Below are positions 57,563-64,000 of a stretch of 64,000 nt of DNA, in pieces. Below the pieces are notes generated by a model. It did not search any database. It was not told the DNA's origin and was given only the letters and a program-made list of their open reading frames with translations. Source of the DNA: Absidia repens. Taxonomy: Eukaryota > Mucoromycota > Mucoromycetes > Mucorales > Cunninghamellaceae. A program made the translations under genes and the position numbers. Location: contig MCGE01000036.1 in NCBI GenBank assembly GCA_002105175.1, positions 124,001 to 188,000 on the forward strand, in the 5' to 3' direction. The stretch's first letter is position 1, and each line of letters begins with the position of its first letter.

Positions 57563-58478
57563 TGTGTTGCTTTCACCACATCAATAGCATTTCTGCCTGG
57601 TTTATTTTATTATTCTAAAACTGTGCTCTAACTTTTTTTATTTTTTGCGCGTGCGCGCGTGTGTGAAGCGTCCGCGTATTTTTTTTTTTTTTTTTTGAGC
57701 TCGTCAGGGAAACGGGTACATATTTAGTTGTTCATATCAGCTATTGAGACCGTATTCTATGAAATCGACCATTCCATCCATTACCAAACTTCCCTCACAT
57801 ATTTATTGATGAAAAGCAGCTTCTCCAGAGTTCATGCAGCTCACTGATATTTCAGGGACAGCGCAAAATACCGCAGATCATTAACTGCTGACAACCATAA
57901 AGAAATTGAAGTGAGGGACAGATTTCCATTTTAATACTATAGAAGATCCTAACCACAAATGAATGTGGATGTGGGAGAGAATAGAAATAAAGGGAAATGA
58001 TATACAGTACAATATGCGTGACAAGTCTAAACCCCGCCCTGCCCTGCCCAGGAGGATCGGCTAAATACAGGATAGTAGAATTTCATTGTGTATGGATTAA
58101 AAAAAAAAAAACAACCTTCCCTTGCCTCCAATCAAAGAAGAAAGTCTTTTTCCATCACCGTTCCCTTACCTTGATATATACCCAATGGTTACACGTCAAT
58201 AAAATACAAGTTGAGAAGAAAAAAAAAAAAGGTTTTTTATTGATAAAATATGATAATCATACTATACTAAAGCCAAGAGTATGAAATATATATATATATA
58301 AAAGTCAAGTAACTATCACACCAATCAAGGAGAAAAATCCATCTTCCTTTTTTTTTTTTTAACCTGTAAATCGTCGTTCATGGTCACTATGAATAAAGAT
58401 ACCAGTCAAACCATCCGTCCCCCCCCCCCTCTTTCTTCAATAAACACCTAACCTTCACCCAAAACCGTCCGTCACTTA

Positions 58479-59777
58479 CTAGTACAACCGTGGAAAGAAA
58501 GAAGAAGAAAAATCAATACGATGATTGGTCCTGTGGTGTCCTCCCATGCGAATTTTATCAATGGCATCTTCATCCAAGCTGCTTAAAACATCTGGCGCCC
58601 ACAACATGCTGCTGCTGCTGGTGCTTGTCGTTTGCGATGGCGGTTCATACCCTACCCACATAGCCGCGCCGACGCGACCCAACCTTTTCTCCACATCGAC
58701 ATAACACTCCCCACCGATTTCCGGAAATGCATTGGCCGAAATGCCACAACCATCCACATCGATCCATCGTAGACAAGGGCATCGGCGCACCAAGTTCCCG
58801 AGACCGGTTGACGTGATCGACCTATTGCCAGGTACTCCGAACGTCAATAAACACGCTCCACAGCCGCTGGTCGTGATGGCATCCAACACCGCATCGGAGC
58901 ACCTTGTTTCTGTCAAATGAAGATGTTGCAGGTAGGGATGGGTTTGGATCAACGTAATGATGTCATTATCACCAACGTTAAGCAGTCCTCCAAGATGAAT
59001 TTCCGTCAAGTCAGGCCAAGGGATCATACCATGGACCGAGGGGGAGGGGCGCCGTGTGGCCGCACGTCGTTGGGCGTCGTCAAGGTGATGCGGCGCTAGT
59101 CTATCGGTCACGTACATGTCTAATGTGAGGATGGATGCTGTTGATTTCTGTATTAAATAAGGCGTCGTTGTTGTCGTTGTCATCGTCGTCGTGTTTGAAA
59201 CATCCTCGGTGGTGGTAGTGGTGGTGGCATGACGAGAGGAGGAGGAGGAAGAAGAGGAGGGGCCGGCAGCATCATAAACAAGGGTGGAGAAAACGTTCAT
59301 AGCGATACCATGACAGTTCTTCAAAACCAGGGATTTCAGCCGCCGACAATGATGGCCCAGTTGGATGATGGACAGTTTGGTGATATCACAGGATGCCACA
59401 TGGAGGGAGCGCAAGTTGGGACAATGGCGTGGAAGGTGTTGGAAGCTTTTATCGGTGATCTCTTGGCATGCTTCTAGCGTGAGGGATTCCAAATGAATCA
59501 AGTGTTTCATCAAGAGCAGCAATATGGTATCGGTCAGTGGCGTGGTGAAGGTGAGATGGCGTATGTATCCACCCACGTTGCAAGGTGATTCAAGTGTCGT
59601 GGCAATGAATTTTTTGAGATCGATTCTTCTGTGTATCCGGAGTGATCTCCATCGCAAAGGCATGGTTGCTATATACCAGTGTTTGTTGATGTGGGCGCAT
59701 GCGTGAATATTCCAACTCGATAGATGCTGCATAATGAGTAATACTATTTCTGTTGGAAGCTGGCCAAGATTACCCAT
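58479..59777 (-). CDS. tandem F-box/LRR protein, unit 2
   Basis: Intronless, 432 residues from the ATG at 59777 (MGNLGQLPTEIVLLIMQHLS). Same architecture as unit 1. Differences cluster in the Ser/Thr insert (expanded [19 protein letters not shown]), in LRR surface positions and in the C-terminal segment (GYEPPSQTTSTSSSSMLWAP). It ends with SLDEDAIDKIRMGGHHRTNH. The variation at LRR faces while the F-box is kept would fit diversification of the substrate-binding surface. Presumed SCF receptor. Confidence 0.88.
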   Translation of the reverse strand: MGNLGQLPTEIVLLIMQHLSSWNIHACAHINKHWYIATMPLRWRSLRIHRRIDLKKFIATTLESPCNVGGYIRHLTFTTPLTDTILLLLMKHLIHLESLTLEACQEITDKSFQHLPRHCPNLRSLHVASCDITKLSIIQLGHHCRRLKSLVLKNCHGIAMNVFSTLVYDAAGPSSSSSSSSRHATTTTTTEDVSNTTTMTTTTTTPYLIQKSTASILTLDMYVTDRLAPHHLDDAQRRAATRRPSPSVHGMIPWPDLTEIHLGGLLNVGDNDIITLIQTHPYLQHLHLTETRCSDAVLDAITTSGCGACLLTFGVPGNRSITSTGLGNLVRRCPCLRWIDVDGCGISANAFPEIGGECYVDVEKRLGRVGAAMWVGYEPPSQTTSTSSSSMLWAPDVLSSLDEDAIDKIRMGGHHRTNHRIDFSSSFFPRLY

Positions 59778-60096
59778 TGTAAACGTGAAGGAAAAAGATA
59801 AAAGACCAAAAAGAAAAACAAAAAAAATGGGGAAAGCCCACTATCAAGTCCCATCACCACGCGCATTGTCACACATGCACTGCACAAACATCGTCGTCGT
59901 CATCATCATCATCATCATTCATGGTTTCATCCATGGATTGGACTGTATATACTGTCTGTACTGTGTTGTGACAAATAAAAACCCAAATCAAGACTAGTTT
60001 AATGAACTGAATTTGTGGCACCTGTCGCCTTTTTTGATTTTCACTTGTCGCCAAATCAAGGGGTTAAAGAAAAATATCAAGTCCAGTACAGCTGTT

Positions 60097-60545
60097 CTAT
60101 AGAAGATACAACGGGAGAGACAGCGATAAAATGACTATATAGAGCACAATCTGTAGTAAGAATGATTGTAAATAAGGCGTGGCTTTATTCAGTGTGATGT
60201 AGTAATTCAATGGACGTAAATTGTATGGCTTGCGGTATGTTTCGGGATGGTAGCCATAAAGGGTAATGCGTAGTAATGGAAGAATAGAGTCGAAGGGAGT
60301 TGTACCTTTGATATGGTTTATTACCCTAATCCATTTATTGTCTCCAGTGTTAAAAGTGCCGTATCCACCGATTTCATGAACATATATGTATTGTTTATAA
60401 TCGCCAATAAAGATCCATTGAAACAACCTACTGTCTTCGTCTCTCCATTACCTCTTTTTCTTCAGCGATCGGTGTCTGAATGGGATAATTTATTCACATG
60501 GTATTGACGAAAAGGGGCTCTATTGTTTAATTCAAATATTGCGAC
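60097..60545 (-). pseudogene. companion open frame of F-box unit 2, unknown
   Basis: Counterpart of 57087-57562. The downstream frame (60426-60097) keeps LFQWIFIGDYKQYIYVHEIG and INHIKGTTPFDSILPLL. The upstream AYVAIFELNNRAPFRQYHVN frame now ends at a TGA (CGA in unit 1) just after DTDR, and the unit-1 ATG of HMN is GTG. It is more decayed than unit 1. Confidence 0.35.
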
Positions 60546-61493
60546 GTACGCTGTGTTGCTTTCACCACATCAATAACATTTCTGCCTGGTTCTTTTTATT
60601 ATTTTAAAGCTGTGCTCTAACTTTTTTATTTTTTGCGCGTGCGCGAGTGTGTGAAGCGTCCCGCGTATTTTTTTTTTTTTTTTTTGAGCTCGTCAGGGAA
60701 ACGGGTACATATTTAGTTGTTTACATCAGCTATTGAGACCGTTTTCTATGAAATTAACCATTCCATCTATTATCAAACTTTCCTCACATATTCATTGATG
60801 AAAAGCAGCTTCTCCAGAGTTCATGCAGCTCACTGATATTTCATGGACAGCGCAAAACACCGCAGATCATTAACTGCTGACAACCAAAAAGAAATTGAAG
60901 TGAAGGACAGATTTCCATTTTAATACTATAGAAGATCCTAACCACAAAAGAATGTGGATGTGGGGGAGAATAGAAATAAAGGGAAATGATATACACTACA
61001 ATATGCGTGACAAGTCTAAACCCCGCGCTGCCCCGCACAGGAGGATCGGCTAAATACAGGAAAAGTTAGAATTTCATTGTTTATGGATAAAAAAAAAAAG
61101 GAAGTCCTTTCCTTGCCTCCAATCAAAGAAGAAAGCCTTTTACCATCACCGTTCCCCTACCTTGATATATATCCAATGGTCACACGTCAATAAAATACAA
61201 ATGGAGAAAAAAAAAGGTTTTTTATTAATAAAATATGATAATCATCCTATACTAAAGCCCAGAGCATGAAATATATATATAGATGAAAGCCAAGCAACTA
61301 CCACACCAATCAAGCAGAAAAATCCATCTTTTTTTTGAAGCCTTTAGATTGTCGTTCATGGTCCCTATGAATAAAGATACCAGTCAACCCATCCGTCCCC
61401 CCTCTTTCTTCAATAAACACCTACCCTTCACCCAAAACCGTCCGCCACCTACTAGTACAACTGTGAGGGAAAGAAAGAAGAAGAAAAATCAAT

Positions 61494-62708
61494 TTAATGA
61501 TTGGTCCTGTTGTGTCTTCCCATGCGAATTTCATCAATGTCATCTTGATCCAAGCTACATAAAAAATCCGACTCCCGCAACATGCTGATTCTTCCCGATG
61601 GCGATTCATCCCCCACCCACACAGCGGCGCCGACGCGATTCAATCTTTCCTCCACATCGACATAACTCTCCGCATCGGCTTCCGGAAATGCATCGGCCGA
61701 TATGCCACAGCCATCCATATCGATCCATCGTAGACAAGGGCATCGGCACACCAAGTCCCGGAGACCTGCCGACGTGATCGACCTATTGTCAGGCACTTCT
61801 AACGTCAATAAACACGCTCCACAGCCGCTGGTCGTGATGGCATCCAACACCGCATCGGAGAAATTTGCCTGTGGCAAATGAATATGTTGCAGGTATGGAT
61901 GGGTTTGGATCAACGCAATGATGTCATTATCACCAACGTTAAGCAGTCCTCCAAGATGAATTTCCGTCAAGTCAGGCCAAGGGATAATACCATGGACCGA
62001 GATGGAGGGGAGTCGTGTGGCCGCACGTCGTTGGGCGTTGTCAAGGTGATGCGGCGCTAGTCCATCGGTCACGTACTTGTCTAATGCTGTTGATTTCTGT
62101 ATTAAATAGGACGTCGTCATCGTTGTCGTCGTCATATTTTTTGAAACATCCTTGGTGGTGGTAGTGGCATGATGAGAGGAGGAGGAGGAGGAGGAGGGAT
62201 CATCATAAACAAGGGTGGAGAAAACGTTCATAGCGATACCATGACAGTCCTTAAAAAGCAGGGATTTAAGCTGCCGACAATGATGCCCCAGTTGGATGAT
62301 TGACAGTTCGGTGATACCACAGGATGCCACACGGAGGGAGCGCAAGTTGGGACAATGGCGTGGAAGGTGTTGGAAGCTTTTATCGGTGATATCTTGGCAT
62401 GCTCTTAGAGTGAGGGATTCCAAATGAATCAAGTGTTTCATCAAGAGCAGTAATATGGTATCGGTCACTGTCGTGGTGAAGGTGAGATGGCGTATGTATC
62501 CACCCACGTTGCAAGGTGATTCAAGTGTCATGGCAGTGAACTTTTTGAGATTGACGCTTCTGTGTATACGGAGTGATCTCCATCGCAAAGGCATGGTTGC
62601 TATATACCAGTGTTTGTTGATGTGGGCGCAAGTGTGAATATCCCAACTCGATAGATGCTGCATAATGAGTAATACTATTTCTGTTGGAAGCTGGCCAAGA
62701 TTATCCAT
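61494..62708 (-). CDS. tandem F-box/LRR protein, unit 3
   Basis: Intronless, 404 residues from the ATG at 62708 (MDNLGQLPTEIVLLIMQHLS). Same F-box and LRR layout as units 1 and 2. It lacks the five-residue STASILALDMY-type segment, reading KSTALDKYVTDG, and has a shorter C-terminus ending IRMGRHNRTNH. Frame intact. Its upstream region is cut at ~62918, about 210 bp before the ATG, so it may have a shortened promoter compared with its sisters. Confidence 0.87.
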   Translation of the reverse strand: MDNLGQLPTEIVLLIMQHLSSWDIHTCAHINKHWYIATMPLRWRSLRIHRSVNLKKFTAMTLESPCNVGGYIRHLTFTTTVTDTILLLLMKHLIHLESLTLRACQDITDKSFQHLPRHCPNLRSLRVASCGITELSIIQLGHHCRQLKSLLFKDCHGIAMNVFSTLVYDDPSSSSSSSHHATTTTKDVSKNMTTTTMTTSYLIQKSTALDKYVTDGLAPHHLDNAQRRAATRLPSISVHGIIPWPDLTEIHLGGLLNVGDNDIIALIQTHPYLQHIHLPQANFSDAVLDAITTSGCGACLLTLEVPDNRSITSAGLRDLVCRCPCLRWIDMDGCGISADAFPEADAESYVDVEERLNRVGAAVWVGDESPSGRISMLRESDFLCSLDQDDIDEIRMGRHNRTNH

Positions 62709-62932
62709 TGTAAAAGCGAAGGAAAAGATAAAGACCAAAAAGAAAAACAAAAAATGGGGAGCGCCCACTATCAAGTCCCATCATAACGCGCATTGTCACA
62801 CATGCACTGTACAGTACAAACATCGTCGTCATCATCATCAGCATCATCATCATCATTCATGGCTTCATCCATGGATCGGACTGTATATGCTGTCTGTACA
62901 GTGTTGTTACAAATAAAAAGGGAATTGCTCCA

Positions 62933-64000
62933 TTTCAGAGGATTTTTCAGAGACCGTCCCATACCGCCTTTATTGTATCGCCGGTAATTAGCAATTTAAA
63001 CAAGCTTTGTGACATTAGCAATAAAAAAGAAATTGACACTTACTTCTTTACCTCTTTTTACCATATTGTTTGGTGCGCTATTGTTTCTATTTGTTATGAC
63101 TAGTCATCTTGCAATTGGAGAAATCTATCTTTATCAAGGAGTATGGACCAGGATGTAAAGCATTGACCCTCTCGTTGAAGACTTATTTTACCGAATAAAC
63201 GTATTGCTATGCAACACTACTTCTGACTGTATCCGATAATATGAACAGCAACGACAACGATGATCAACGCAATTATTTTCTAGAAATTATAAGTAAGGAC
63301 AGTATCATAGAACAAGATTACATGATTTATGGTCGGATCATGGCTATGGAACCTACTAGTTGGCATTTTTAAACGATCATGTAAATTGGCGACAAAATTT
63401 ACAAAGTAGTTGATAGGCATAAAAGGATGGTCGATTTGTAATTTTTCAGTTTGGATGGGAAAATGACAAACAGCATATATGCTTCCGTTTTTTCAGCAGA
63501 TTGACTCACCTGAGCAGTACCAATTATCAGGACTCTCAAAACGTCTATTGAAAGATCTGTCAAAAAAACCATTATAGTCACCACCGACTACATTGGAATC
63601 GCCAATTGAAACATAAAATTTGCCATCAGTTCCACTGCCTCCTCCTTCAGTATCGAATTTAGCACTATCACCAACTACACCTTTACTAGTAACCCATCTT
63701 TATCAAAAAGCAACACCACCACTAACAACCACTAAGACAAAAACGATCATCAAGCACTATTGCCAAAAAGTCGTTCATGAGGAAAATATATGCCAAACAA
63801 ATTTCATTCCAAAACGAATGATAATCATGATTTTTATTTTTATTTTTTCAAAGCATTACTGTATTGAATAGACAAAGCCAATTTTTTATATCACTAATGC
63901 CACAAAGCTGGTTTAGTCTGATAGTTATCGGCGATACAATAAAGGTGGTACGGGACGGTCTCTGAAATTCCTCTGAAATTCCTCTGAAATTCCTCTGAAA
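62933..64000. mobile_element. DNA-transposon-like element with long terminal inverted repeats
   Basis: Left end 62933-~63045 (TTTCAGAGGATTTTTCAGAG, then ACCGTCCCATACCGCCTTTA and TTGTATCGCCGGTAATTA). Read in reverse complement, the right end (64000-~63880) gives TTTCAGAGACCGTCCCGTAC, CACCTTTATTGTATCGCCG and, further in, GCTTTGTGGCATTAG matching GCTTTGTGACATTAG on the left. The inverted repeats are thus about 100 bp and imperfect. The right end carries at least three tandem copies of an 11-bp unit, CTCTGAAATTC, and may continue past the window edge. About 0.85 kb of interior has no full transposase, so this looks non-autonomous (MULE-like by TIR length; inference). Confidence 0.7.
63327..63699 (-). 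pseudogene. coding-like fragment inside the TIR element
   Basis: On the minus strand 63699-63510 reads continuously as WVTSKGVVGDSAKFDTEGGG, GTDGKFYVSIGDSNVVGGDY, then NGFFDRSFNRRFESPDNWYC, followed by a good GTGAGT donor. An acceptor at 63353 would add seven codons and a stop at 63327-63329. No start codon or upstream exon is evident. It is probably a captured or decayed gene fragment; family unknown. Confidence 0.35.

Larger units (their letters stand above)
55060..62920. repeat. tandem amplification: 2 full and 1 truncated ~2.95-kb units
   Basis: Units start at about 55060, 58006 and 60988, each with TACAATATGCGTGA(G/C)AAGTCTAAACCCCGC-type sequence (the promoter region of the 53647-type F-box gene). 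Each then has the 3' flank and body of an F-box/LRR gene, its promoter, and in units 1 and 2 a companion open frame plus a GCGCGTGCGCG tract (57648, 60635). F-box starts are 2983 and 2931 bp apart. Unit 3 stops right of its F-box promoter at ~62918, where a terminal-inverted-repeat element begins. Confidence 0.88.

Noticed and set aside
57648..57664. GCGCGTGCGCGCGTGTG tract as a possible Z-DNA or regulatory element
   Set aside because: Only simple-repeat composition supports it; it is copied passively in unit 2.
63241..63372. 43-codon plus-strand frame inside the TIR element
   Set aside because: It overlaps the minus-strand coding-like fragment, is short, and has no recognised similarity.
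1..64000. CRISPR arrays, prokaryotic operons or rRNA genes
   Set aside because: None seen; spliced genes and AATAAA signals identify nuclear fungal DNA.

Overview
The window is eukaryotic and fungal. Genes carry short introns (about 45-200 bp, GT..AG), AATAAA signals follow many stops, long T/A homopolymers are common, and there are no bacterial-style operons. Gene content points to Mucoromycota, probably Mucorales: an animal-like lysine-ketoglutarate reductase, GCN2, a PPIL2-type cyclophilin, an ARN/SIT-type siderophore transporter, and lineage-expanded F-box/LRR and orphan families. The order-level call is inference.

Layout. 1-1385: 5' half of a mitochondrial lysine-catabolic enzyme (minus). 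2413-4860: pentatricopeptide protein. 5856-7449: GH27 alpha-galactosidase-like enzyme (minus). 7740-11468: DDHD phospholipase (minus), sharing a 197-bp divergent promoter with the U-box cyclophilin PPIL2 (11666-13777). 14.8-17.9 kb: a short antisense gene or remnant head-to-head with a nine-exon orphan gene. 18.6-23.4 kb: five tandem copies of a gene for a protein of about 83-105 residues with no family I recognise. 24.3-25.5 kb: F-box/LRR gene. 26.6-28.2 kb: orphan gene with an apparent one-base frameshift. 29.0-29.5 kb: F-box pseudogene. 29.9-30.4 kb: GFA/CENP-V zinc protein.

31.5-38.6 kb: complete 18-exon GCN2 (RWD, pseudokinase, kinase, HisRS-like and C-terminal parts). 39.5-40.5 kb: RNase H1. 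41.3-41.9 kb: small secreted Cys-rich protein. 42-47.7 kb: gene-poor, but it holds a duplicated non-coding unit sharing an identical 15-bp CACGTG-containing box. 47.8-49.9 kb: siderophore transporter preceded by two perfect ATCWGATAA iron-GATA sites. 50.2-52.9 kb: nuclear SANT-like/U-box-like protein. 53.6-62.7 kb: four F-box/LRR genes, three of them in tandem copies of a ~2.95-kb unit. 62.9 kb to the right edge: an element with long terminal inverted repeats abutting the last, truncated unit.

The housekeeping genes (lysine catabolism, GCN2 amino-acid sensing, iron uptake, spliceosomal cyclophilin, RNase H) are independent transcription units. The accessory segments (14.8-30 kb and 53-64 kb) are dominated by recent tandem duplication, decay and a mobile element. 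The least described content is the five-gene small-protein array and the F-box amplification unit.
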